Source: Acidobacterium sp. (GTDB lineage Bacteria > Acidobacteriota > Terriglobia > Terriglobales > Acidobacteriaceae). From it: a DNA stretch of 7,457 nt. Position 1 is the first letter of the stretch, and each line of letters starts with the position of its first letter. The DNA is taken from NCBI GenBank assembly GCA_003152595.1, contig PMAM01000371.1:1-7457 (forward strand). Direction: 5' to 3'. The notes under the pieces are model-generated. The model made no database searches and was not told the origin of the DNA. It saw nothing but the letters and a program-made list of their open reading frames with translations. Positions 1-5,883 of the stretch are shown one piece after another. The position numbers and the translations under genes were made by a program.

Positions 1-20
1 CTAGTGGCCTGTCGCAGAGA
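1..20 (+). repeat. IS630 terminal inverted repeat, left (transposase 3' side)
   Basis: The sequence ctagtggcctgtcgcagaga is the exact reverse complement of positions 1101-1120. The first four bases include the CTAG target and the TA duplication, so about 17 bp belong to the element itself. Confidence 0.95.
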
Positions 21-25
21 GTTCG

Positions 26-1066
26 TTAGGTGTGGATGTGGCGAACAGGGTCTGAGTACTTCCACTGGATAGGTTTGGAGTTGGCCGAATAGGCGTTGAT
101 GTAGCGACGAAGCTTGCGAGCCAGGTCGGCGACCGAAGTGAAGACGCCGCGGGCAATGACCTCGCGCTCGACTTTGGCGAACCACAGTTCAACCTGATTG
201 AGCCATGAGGAATAGGTGGGCGTGAAGTGGAAGCGGACATGGGGATTGTGTTCCAGGAACTCCCGCACCAGGGCGGTCTTGTGAGCCGAGAGGTTGTCGA
301 GGATGATATGGATCTGCTGCCGGGGCGGGCAAAGAGCGACGACTTCCCTGAGGAAAGCAACGAAGTCCTGGCTGGTGTGACGAGCGGCGGTTTTTCCGTG
401 CACGCGGCCGGTGGCCGTTTCCAGCGCGGCATACAGGGAAAGCGTGCCATGGCGGTAGTATTCAAAGCCATGGCGCTCGGCGCGGCCCGGCGAAAGGGGC
501 AGCACCGGATCGAGCCGGTCCAGGGCCTGAATAGCGGTCTTTTCATCGACGCAGAAAACGGCCGCATGCTCGGGCGGGTTCAGATACAGGCCGATGATGT
601 CGGCGGCCTTGTTTTCGAAATCGGGATCATCGCTGGCCATGTACCGCTCCAGCCGATGCGGCTTCAGGCCGGCTTCTTTCCAGACCCGATGCACAGCGTC
701 CTTGCTGACATCCAGCTGCGCGGCCAGCTTGCGGCAGCTCCAGTGCGTGGAACCGTCCTTCGGCTTCCTGCGGGTAGCCGAGAGAATCCTCGCCCGCAGC
801 TTCGCAGTGAGCACCGAAGCTGGCTTCCCGGGATGGCTGGTATCCAGTCCGTCGATGCCGGAAGCGAGGAACCGCTGCTTCCAGCGGATGATGGTCGGAG
901 CGGTGGTCCTCAGCCTCCGCTGAATGGTGCTGAACGAGGCACCCTCGGCCAGCATCAGGATCAGACGGGCGCGGAAGACGTATCCGGCAGGCAAAGAACG
1001 CGACTGGGCGATGCGGCTGAGCTCGCCCTGCTGACTCTCGGTGAGAATTACGGAATCGCTGGCCAC
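26..1066 (-). CDS. IS630-family transposase (DDE type)
   Basis: A 346-residue protein that would cut and rejoin the element's ends during transposition. The N-terminal half carries helix-turn-helix material: about residues 30-75 (a typical AEGASFSTIQRRL segment, then RWKQRF) and a second DNA-binding segment near 107-140 (HWSCRKLAAQLDVSKDAVHRVWKEAGL). The DDE catalytic core follows: Asp174 in CVDEKT, Asp257 in IILDNLSAHK and Glu293 in NQVELWF, with 35 residues between the second Asp and the Glu, close to the family's usual spacing. The segment TPTYSSWLNQVE is characteristic of the family. The start is GTG at 1064-1066; an in-frame TAA lies three codons upstream and no ATG occurs before residue 38. 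Length is normal for the family and there is no frameshift, so it may be functional. Long ORFs on the opposite strand here are shadows. Confidence 0.94.
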   Translation of the reverse strand: MASDSVILTESQQGELSRIAQSRSLPAGYVFRARLILMLAEGASFSTIQRRLRTTAPTIIRWKQRFLASGIDGLDTSHPGKPASVLTAKLRARILSATRRKPKDGSTHWSCRKLAAQLDVSKDAVHRVWKEAGLKPHRLERYMASDDPDFENKAADIIGLYLNPPEHAAVFCVDEKTAIQALDRLDPVLPLSPGRAERHGFEYYRHGTLSLYAALETATGRVHGKTAARHTSQDFVAFLREVVALCPPRQQIHIILDNLSAHKTALVREFLEHNPHVRFHFTPTYSSWLNQVELWFAKVEREVIARGVFTSVADLARKLRRYINAYSANSKPIQWKYSDPVRHIHT

Positions 1067-1100
1067 ACTCCATTAGACGTAAGTGGCCCCACTAATGTTA

Positions 1101-1120
1101 TCTCTGCGACAGGCCACTAG
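1101..1120 (-). repeat. IS630 terminal inverted repeat, right (transposase 5' side)
   Basis: The sequence tctctgcgacaggccactag is the perfect reverse complement of the first 20 bases of the window. It lies 35 bp upstream of the transposase start and marks the junction with the host leader of the GH2 gene. Confidence 0.95.
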
Positions 1121-1211
1121 AGCAGTTTGCTACTCCGGGAAGCGATAGGTTTCCGCAATCCCAGATGGGAGTCCTCAGTTTCACGTTCCTCACTGTTGTA
1201 AACCGGATTCT

Positions 1212-1296
1212 CAAGAGTTACCAAATGGCTCTTGTGCGTTGTGTAAAGTGAAAGGATAAGAGCCAAACCTCATGGATCACAATAAGAAAGGCTCTT
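1212..1296 (+). promoter_or_regulatory. Leader of the GH2 gene with overlapping, mutually exclusive hairpins
   Basis: Four short segments can pair in alternation. Segment 1 is CAAGAG (1212-1217), segment 2 is TGGCTCTTG (1226-1234), segment 3 is AAGAGCCA (1258-1265) and segment 4 is GGCTCTT (1290-1296, codons 7-9). Pairings are 1-2 (6 bp, plus an inner CCA/TGG), 2-3 (8 bp) and 3-4 (7 bp). Segment 3 contains AAGAG, the best-placed Shine-Dalgarno-like stretch (9 nt before ATG 1272); AAAGGA at 1251-1256 is a more distant alternative. Pairing of 3 with 2 or 4 would mask the initiation region, while 1-2 would free it. The pairings are seen directly; a regulatory role is inference, and stems this short can occur by chance. 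Confidence 0.35.
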
Positions 1297-4115
1297 CACA
1301 GGAACATGAATCGACTCGGCGCGAGTTCCTGAAAAGGTCAGCCTTGGGTTCAGCCGGAATACTGCTTGCACCGGAAACCGCACTTGCGGTGCGCGCAAGT
1401 GCGGTTTCCGACATACTTGCGGCCCCCGCGAGCCGTCAGACTGAGCTCAAGACGGGCTGGCGACTCATCTCTGCACGCGATGTTTCGGTACCTGATCGGG
1501 AGGTTTCCACCCTTCCATTTGATGCTTCGCACTGGCACTCGATCCCCCGAATGCCGGCGACAGTGCTGCAGGCGCTGGAAGACGCCGGCGTCTATAAAGA
1601 CCTTTACTACGGCATGAACCTGACCAAAACGGTGCCGGCCGACCTCTGGCAGCAGGATTGGTGGTACCGGACGACGTTTGACGTGCCCGACGGTGAAGTA
1701 CATTCTCTGATCCTTCATGGCATCAATTACCGCGCGGACATCTGGGTGAACGGGTATCTCGTCGCCGACAAGGATCATGTTGTGGGAATGTATAACAACT
1801 TTGAATATATCATTTCTGAATATGTTTATGCCCGCGGAAAGAATGTTTTGGCCGTTCGAGTGACTCCACCGCAGAAGCTTCCTTACATAGACGGCGTGGA
1901 TCTGTGTGATAGCTGGCTGGACTGGATCAACTGGACGTATATCGGCTACCCTGACTCCAAGGTGTGGCAAGAACGGCACATTGGCTTCTCTTGTGTTCCT
2001 GACCGCAACGCCGGTGTCTGGAAAGGGGTCTTCCTGAGCACCACCGGAAAGGTGATGATCCGGCATCCCTACGTTGTCACCGACTTGCCGCTTCCCGCAA
2101 CCAGTCCTGCCAGTCTTACCATCTATTGCGATTTGAGGAACGGAGTTTCCGACCCCGTGTCCGGAACCCTTCATGGAGAGATTTCGCGTCCCGGGAAGCC
2201 CATGATTCGTTTGCAACAGAAGGTGAACCTTCGCGGTGACGAAACGAAAGAAGTGGCTTTCATGCCTGAAGCTTACTCTCAGCTTACAGTGGACAACCCG
2301 GATCTGTGGTGGCCGTACGAGTGGGGCGAACAAGCGCTTTATGAATTGAAGCTCGAGTTCAGGCTCGATGGTCGGATCTCCGACGCTTCGACCATTGACT
2401 TTGGCATCCGCAAGGTTACACAGCATCGCGATGCCGACAACAATTTTCCCAAAGTAGGGACTGGAGGCAACTTCTATTTGAAAGTGAACGGGAGGGACTT
2501 CTTGATGCGGGGCGGTTGCTACACGCCGGATCTGCTTTTCAAGCGTGACGCTGATCGGGCCCGTGCGACGGCTCTTTACGCAAAGGACTTGGGGGCGAAC
2601 ATGCTTCGCTGGGAGTTGAAGATTGCTGGTGGCTCAATGCTGGAGCACACGGACCGCGAGGGCATTGGGGTAATGCAGGGATGGATGTGCTGCATGGAGT
2701 GGGAGATGTGGAAACAATGGAATCCGGAAGACCAGTGGGTGGCGCTTGCCAGCCTCAGGGCACGCATTCGCAACCTGCGGCACCATCCTTCGGCATTTAT
2801 CTGGGCAAATGGAAGCGATGGACGTCCCCCAGACCCCTTTCTTAGTGAGTACCACAAGATATTAAAGGAACTGCACTGGCAGAATGCCGTGGTGGACACG
2901 GTCTCCAACTACAAGAAGGATGCTCAGGGCCACACAGTGTGGAACGGGATTCACATGCTGGGACCATACTCGTGGCGGCCGCCCTACTACTGGTTCAACG
3001 AGCAGTTTCCGTCGAATCAGGGCTCATGCGCGGAGCAAGGTGACAATGAAGGCATTCCTCCGTTTCGAAGCCTCAAGAAGTTCATCCCGGCGGATAAGCT
3101 GTGGCCGATCAACGAATATTGGTTCTACCACGCCGGCGCAATCCGCGGAAACAACAAGCTGGAAGCCACCCAGAAGGCTGTCGATAAGCGTTACGGTCCA
3201 TGTACAGATGCGCAAGACTTCTGCAAAAAGGCGCAACTGGCCCACTACGAAAATACGCGTGCGCAGTTTGAAGATTATGCTGCCAACAGCTACGCAACCC
3301 ACAAGATGACTCTCTATTGGATGCTGAATAACCACTGGCCCTCGTTCTTCGGGCATTTGATCGATTACTACCTATGCCCCGGAGGAGCTTACTTCGGCGC
3401 GAAAAAAGGGCTGAGACCGCTGAGCATTGTGTTTGATTACTATGCCACCGGTGACCGGGGTACGGCACACATCTATTTGGTGAATCAGACACTCACAAAT
3501 CATGGAGGGCTGAAGGCAACGGTCAGGTTTTACAATCTCGACGGGAGCGTGAAGTTCTCAAAGGAACTAAGAGACTTGAGCATCGGTCCGATCTCGCGAC
3601 AGCGTGTAATGTGGATTCCTCGAATCCTCGGGATGAGTTCAACCTACTTTGTGCGTTGCCAACTTGCGGACGCATCGGGCGAAACGATTGTGGATAACGT
3701 TTACTGGCAGTCCACAACCGATGACGATATGGGCAGTCCGCAAAACGATACTGACGCCATGACCCTGAATCAGATCAGTTGGGCCAACTTTACGGCACTC
3801 AACGCGATGCAGAAGGCCGAGGTCGAGATTTCTGGCCGTATCAGGCGAAGCGGTCGCGAGTCGCTGGCTACAGTCAATATCGAGAACCGTTCCAGCCACG
3901 TTGCCTTTTTCATGCGAGCTGATGTGACTAAGGGTGCAGACGGTGACGAGGTGCTGCCCATTACATATGAGGATAACTACGTCACGCTCTTTCCCAAAGA
4001 ATCTCGAACCCTCTGGGCTAGATTCAGGACCGCCGACCTTGGTGGCCATCAGCCTGCCTTGCGGCTTGAGGGCTATAACGTCAACCAGCGAATCGGAGCG
4101 ATGACACCCGAATAA
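1272..4115 (+). CDS. Tat-exported GH2 exo-beta-D-glucosaminidase (CsxA-like)
   Basis: A 947-residue protein. Residues 14-21 read STRREFLK, a twin-arginine signal, followed by a short hydrophobic stretch and AxA cleavage options at 37-39 or 42-44, so export as a folded enzyme is predicted. The domain order is that of family GH2: an N-terminal jelly-roll region (about 60-260, with WWYRTTFDVP and INYRADIWVNG), an Ig-like domain (about 265-385, with NPDLWWPYEWG), a TIM barrel (about 400-700) and C-terminal beta-rich domains. Barrel motifs match the exo-glucosaminidase subfamily: GVMQGWMCCMEWE, then GSD with Asp516 as candidate acid/base, then CAEQG with Glu588 as candidate nucleophile. These are 72 residues apart, the same as Asp469 and Glu541 of Amycolatopsis CsxA. 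The expected role is removal of glucosamine from non-reducing ends of chitosan or its oligomers. Beta-mannosidase-like activity is the main alternative. No separate carbohydrate-binding module is recognised. Confidence 0.9.
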   Translation: MDHNKKGSSQEHESTRREFLKRSALGSAGILLAPETALAVRASAVSDILAAPASRQTELKTGWRLISARDVSVPDREVSTLPFDASHWHSIPRMPATVLQALEDAGVYKDLYYGMNLTKTVPADLWQQDWWYRTTFDVPDGEVHSLILHGINYRADIWVNGYLVADKDHVVGMYNNFEYIISEYVYARGKNVLAVRVTPPQKLPYIDGVDLCDSWLDWINWTYIGYPDSKVWQERHIGFSCVPDRNAGVWKGVFLSTTGKVMIRHPYVVTDLPLPATSPASLTIYCDLRNGVSDPVSGTLHGEISRPGKPMIRLQQKVNLRGDETKEVAFMPEAYSQLTVDNPDLWWPYEWGEQALYELKLEFRLDGRISDASTIDFGIRKVTQHRDADNNFPKVGTGGNFYLKVNGRDFLMRGGCYTPDLLFKRDADRARATALYAKDLGANMLRWELKIAGGSMLEHTDREGIGVMQGWMCCMEWEMWKQWNPEDQWVALASLRARIRNLRHHPSAFIWANGSDGRPPDPFLSEYHKILKELHWQNAVVDTVSNYKKDAQGHTVWNGIHMLGPYSWRPPYYWFNEQFPSNQGSCAEQGDNEGIPPFRSLKKFIPADKLWPINEYWFYHAGAIRGNNKLEATQKAVDKRYGPCTDAQDFCKKAQLAHYENTRAQFEDYAANSYATHKMTLYWMLNNHWPSFFGHLIDYYLCPGGAYFGAKKGLRPLSIVFDYYATGDRGTAHIYLVNQTLTNHGGLKATVRFYNLDGSVKFSKELRDLSIGPISRQRVMWIPRILGMSSTYFVRCQLADASGETIVDNVYWQSTTDDDMGSPQNDTDAMTLNQISWANFTALNAMQKAEVEISGRIRRSGRESLATVNIENRSSHVAFFMRADVTKGADGDEVLPITYEDNYVTLFPKESRTLWARFRTADLGGHQPALRLEGYNVNQRIGAMTPE
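1372..1410 (+). repeat. 17-bp perfect inverted repeat (hairpin) inside the Tat-signal coding region
   Basis: The left arm cggaaaccgcacttgcg (1372-1388) and right arm cgcaagtgcggtttccg (1394-1410) are exact reverse complements around a 5-nt spacer (1389-1393). The hairpin covers codons 34-47, which encode the signal-peptide cleavage region, and it keeps the reading frame. A stem of this length and GC content in early coding sequence should be very stable in mRNA. It may be a small inserted palindrome or an element that slows translation during export; neither is shown by the sequence alone. Confidence 0.75.
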
Positions 4116-4195
4116 TGCACGAGCCCATTTGGCGCTTTAAAAGCTCTATTTTACAACAGTAGGGACGCGAAGTAGCAGCTTCGCGAACGATTCTC

Positions 4196-4200
4196 AGGAG
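4196..4200 (+). promoter_or_regulatory. Strong Shine-Dalgarno before the small ORF
   Basis: AGGAG lies 8 nt before the ATG at 4209. It is a better spaced and stronger match than any ribosome binding site seen before the large genes here, and it is the main reason to consider the 56-codon ORF at all. Confidence 0.4.
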
Positions 4201-4208
4201 CCCACCCA

Positions 4209-4379
4209 ATGGTGAGAAATGCCCATCAGGGTACGCGTGGCAGGCACATGAATCACGGGGTTCACGCAGTTATTCCGGAGCCTAAAATAAAACCGGTGCC
4301 TTCACACATTGTGACTTCTCTGCGCACAATTCAACCGCCCTATGGTGGTGCTGCGGTGGCGATCATGCTGGAGAGTTGA
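4209..4379 (+). CDS. Small hypothetical ORF (56 aa), possibly a truncated gene
   Basis: An ATG-initiated ORF of 56 codons, beginning MVRNAHQGTRGRH and ending AAVAIMLES. Its middle part is proline and basic rich (VIPEPKIKPVPS). I do not recognise a family. No signal peptide or membrane segment is evident. Its stop codon at 4377-4379 falls immediately before the first recognisable IS1380-like coding sequence, so it may be the head of an older gene cut off by that insertion, or part of the insertion sequence's own flank. It may also be chance. The AGGAG ribosome binding site is its best support. Confidence 0.25.
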   Translation: MVRNAHQGTRGRHMNHGVHAVIPEPKIKPVPSHIVTSLRTIQPPYGGAAVAIMLES

Positions 4380-4380
4380 G

Positions 4381-4806
4381 TTTTGGCAAGTGGTTGAGGA
4401 AACCTTGACCATCAAGCGACAGACGCGCTCCATGTCGGCTTTCCGGTTCCTTCTGGGGATGATTCTGGCCTGCTCTTCCCGGCTCAATCCATCTTCGCTT
4501 CCTGAAGGGCGAAACGACGCTGACCGGCATTCCGCAGGTGGCCGAGTTGCCCCCGCGGTCGACCTTCTGGCGCTTTCTGGCCTCGCTGCATCTGGGCGTC
4601 GCGCGCCAGTTGCTAAACATACAGAAGCCTGATGCGGGAGCGGGTGTGGGCGGCGGCCAACGTGCAACTCGACACCATCGCGGTCGATTGCGACAACACC
4701 GTGCACACACTGTTCGGCAATCAGATAGGCGGGCGCAGGGGCTACAACCCGAAGAACAAGGGCAAGAAGAGCTACCAGCCGATCCTGAGTCTCGTCGAGA
4801 TGAAAT
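4381..4806 (+). pseudogene. Decayed IS1380-family transposase fragment with two frameshifts
   Basis: Three consecutive reading frames together reconstruct an internal piece of an IS1380-type transposase. Frame one reads VVEETLTIKRQT and AFRFLLGMILAC up to about 4488. One extra C at 4489/4490 shifts to a frame reading HLRFLKGETTLTGIPQVAEL and STFWRFLASLHLGVARQLL. A second extra C near 4628 shifts to MRERVWAAANV, TIAVDCDNTVHTLFGNQ and GYNPKNKGKKSYQPILSL. The acidic residues in VDCDNT fit the first catalytic Asp region. Homology stops after about 4806, so the remaining catalytic core and C-terminus of this normally 400-plus-residue protein are missing. The fragment cannot be active. It separates the GH2 gene from the nagB operon. 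The family call is from remembered motifs. Confidence 0.82.
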
Positions 4807-4830
4807 GCCTTGATAACGCCAGGTGACTGT

Positions 4831-4842
4831 GATAAGTTTATC
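4831..4842. promoter_or_regulatory. Short dyad GATAA-GT-TTATC
   Basis: A 5-bp inverted repeat with a 2-nt centre lies 7 bp left of the longer palindrome at 4850-4877 and upstream of nagB. It could be part of an operator region. By itself it is short enough to be chance. Confidence 0.2.
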
Positions 4843-4849
4843 CCACTTT

Positions 4850-4877
4850 GCGGTAGCGTGCACGTGCACGGTACCGC
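4850..4877. promoter_or_regulatory. 28-bp near-perfect palindrome, candidate operator of the nagB operon
   Basis: The left half gcggtagcgtgcac and right half gtgcacggtaccgc are reverse complements at 13 of 14 positions, with no spacer and one G-G mismatch (4856 versus 4871). Lack of a loop and of a following T-run argues for a protein-bound DNA site rather than a terminator. It lies 105 bp before the nagB start. Its core 8-mer TGCACGTG recurs at 4908-4915 and again inside nagB at 5234-5241. A dimeric repressor responding to an amino-sugar signal is a reasonable guess; no regulator gene is visible in the window. Confidence 0.5.
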
Positions 4878-4982
4878 CGTTCAGATTCAATAGGGAATCG
4901 GAAAGTCTGCACGTGATGGCCAGTTTTGGCGAGGTTAATCACCATAGTAACTTGAAGGCTCGGCGCAGGCGGTGGCGGACTA

Positions 4983-5879
4983 ATGCGAACCAACTATTTT
5001 GTGGATAACAGAGACTTACGGCGCTGGTGTGCGATAGCGGCAGAGGAATTGCCTGGAAATCGTGAGTTGCGCGTGGGTTACCGGCAGGTCGCCGACTCGA
5101 TAGTGATGGGCGCCTTGATGGCCAGAGAGTTGATCGAAGTCATCGAGGAGAACAATATTCAAGGCCGGCCAACGCGCGCCATTCTTCCGTGTGGACCTGC
5201 ATCTTGGTATGAACCATTCCGGTCAACGGTGAATGCACGTGAACTGTCGTTAAAGAACTTGCACGTATTTCATATGGACGAGTGCCTGGACTGGCAGGGA
5301 AATGCCCTACCGGCCGGTCATCCTTACAATTTCAAGTCCTTCATGGAGCGGCACTTCTACGGAGGCATTATCCCCGAACTGGCAGTTCCTGAAGAACAAC
5401 GGTATTGGCTTCTGCCCGCAACTGTGGAGCAGGTACGCACCGCGATCGTGGCGGCACCGGTGGATATTACTTTGGGCGGCTGGGGCCAGGATGGTCATGT
5501 GGCTTATAACCAGGCGCGCCGCCACCCGTTTCACCATCCTTCGTTAGAAGAAATGGCAAACTCCAGTATCCGAATTCAGGAAAATAATATTGACACGATC
5601 CTCGCACTAGCTAATAGGACTTTCGGTGCGGCGTATCAGTTTGTTCCGCCTATGTCGATCACGTTGGGGATGCGTGAGTGCCTTTCCGCAAAGAAGGTGC
5701 GCGTCTTCAGCGACACAGGCACTTGGAAGCAAACGGCTCTGAGGGTGGCGCTATTCAGCGAGCCGACGCCGGAATACCCGATAACGTTGCTCCAGACCCA
5801 CCCCGACGCAATCATAACCGCAACACTGGAAACAGCGCGCCATCCTATCAGTGAAAATCCAGACTGGAAGTTATTCTGA
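4983..5879 (+). CDS. nagB: Glucosamine-6-phosphate deaminase, divergent NagB type
   Basis: A 298-residue cytosolic enzyme (E. coli NagB has 266) expected to convert glucosamine-6-phosphate to fructose-6-phosphate and ammonium. Family landmarks are in order: phosphate-loop region AILPCGPAS (66-74), FHMDE with Asp99 matching catalytic Asp72 of E. coli, HPYNFKSFMERHF (113-125), GGWGQDGHVAYNQ with Asp170 and His172 matching Asp141 and His143, Arg212 in ANRTF matching Arg172, and Lys249 in TWKQ matching Lys208. Differences are also clear. The residue after DGHVAYN is Gln177 where E. coli has Glu148, the loop reads CGPAS instead of TGGTP, and about ten extra residues follow. Of the allosteric-site residues, Arg158 appears kept but Lys160 appears replaced. 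The ATG at 4983 is the first start after an in-frame TGA at 4953-4955; its ribosome binding site is weak. The stop is 4 nt from the kinase start, indicating one operon. A related sugar-phosphate isomerase role cannot be excluded. Confidence 0.85.
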   Translation: MRTNYFVDNRDLRRWCAIAAEELPGNRELRVGYRQVADSIVMGALMARELIEVIEENNIQGRPTRAILPCGPASWYEPFRSTVNARELSLKNLHVFHMDECLDWQGNALPAGHPYNFKSFMERHFYGGIIPELAVPEEQRYWLLPATVEQVRTAIVAAPVDITLGGWGQDGHVAYNQARRHPFHHPSLEEMANSSIRIQENNIDTILALANRTFGAAYQFVPPMSITLGMRECLSAKKVRVFSDTGTWKQTALRVALFSEPTPEYPITLLQTHPDAIITATLETARHPISENPDWKLF

Positions 5880-5883
5880 GTTT

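Larger units (their letters stand above)
1..1120 (-). mobile_element. Complete IS630-family insertion sequence
   Basis: A single transposase gene on the minus strand is framed by perfect 20-bp terminal inverted repeats, and both outer ends read CTAG. IS630-family elements typically insert at TA, often within CTAG, and duplicate the TA. On that reading the duplicated TA is at 2-3 and 1118-1119 and the element proper is about 4-1117. The repeats continue imperfectly inward for roughly another 15 bp. Perfect ends and an unbroken transposase suggest a recent and possibly still mobile insertion. It lies 151 bp upstream of the GH2 gene. What lay to its left is outside the window. Confidence 0.95.
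4116..4380. other. Region downstream of the GH2 gene: small palindromes, no clear terminator
   Basis: There is a 7-bp GC-rich hairpin (cgcgaag at 4166-4172, loop of 6, cttcgcg at 4179-4185) about 50 bp after the GH2 stop. It lacks a following T-run, so it is a weak terminator candidate at best. TCACA-CAT-TGTGA at 4302-4314 is a short operator-like dyad with arms in the opposite order to a CRP site. The small ORF at 4209-4379 lies across this region. Nothing else is recognisable. Confidence 0.3.

Noticed and set aside
1073..1101. Possible outward promoter in the IS630 right end (TTAGAC, 17 nt, TGTTAT)
   Set aside because: The -35 box matches only two of six consensus bases, too weak to annotate.
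227..1120. A 297-codon plus-strand ORF opposite the transposase
   Set aside because: It is a shadow of the IS630 transposase in a GC-rich sequence, runs into the terminal repeat and shows no recognisable domain.
1377..1405. AAGTGCGGT, the Haemophilus DNA-uptake core, in both arms of the 17-bp hairpin
   Set aside because: The two copies follow from one palindrome, the AT-rich flanks of real uptake sites are absent, and the gene content does not suggest Pasteurellaceae. Most likely coincidence.
1579..1590. 12-bp palindrome gacgccggcgtc in the GH2 gene
   Set aside because: GC-rich codon pairs such as Asp-Ala-Gly-Val readily give this palindrome; there is no context for a function.
1350..2426. 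A 358-codon minus-strand ORF inside the GH2 gene
   Set aside because: The plus-strand GH2 frame has clear family motifs throughout; the antisense frame has none.
4823..5008. A 61-codon ORF overlapping the nagB start
   Set aside because: It crosses the palindrome and the nagB start in another frame, has no ribosome binding site or recognisable features, and nagB is well supported.
5851..5883. Upstream GTG start for the kinase at 5851
   Set aside because: It would overlap nagB by 29 nt and adds a polar tail without family similarity; ATG 5884 fits a coupled operon better, though it is not proven.
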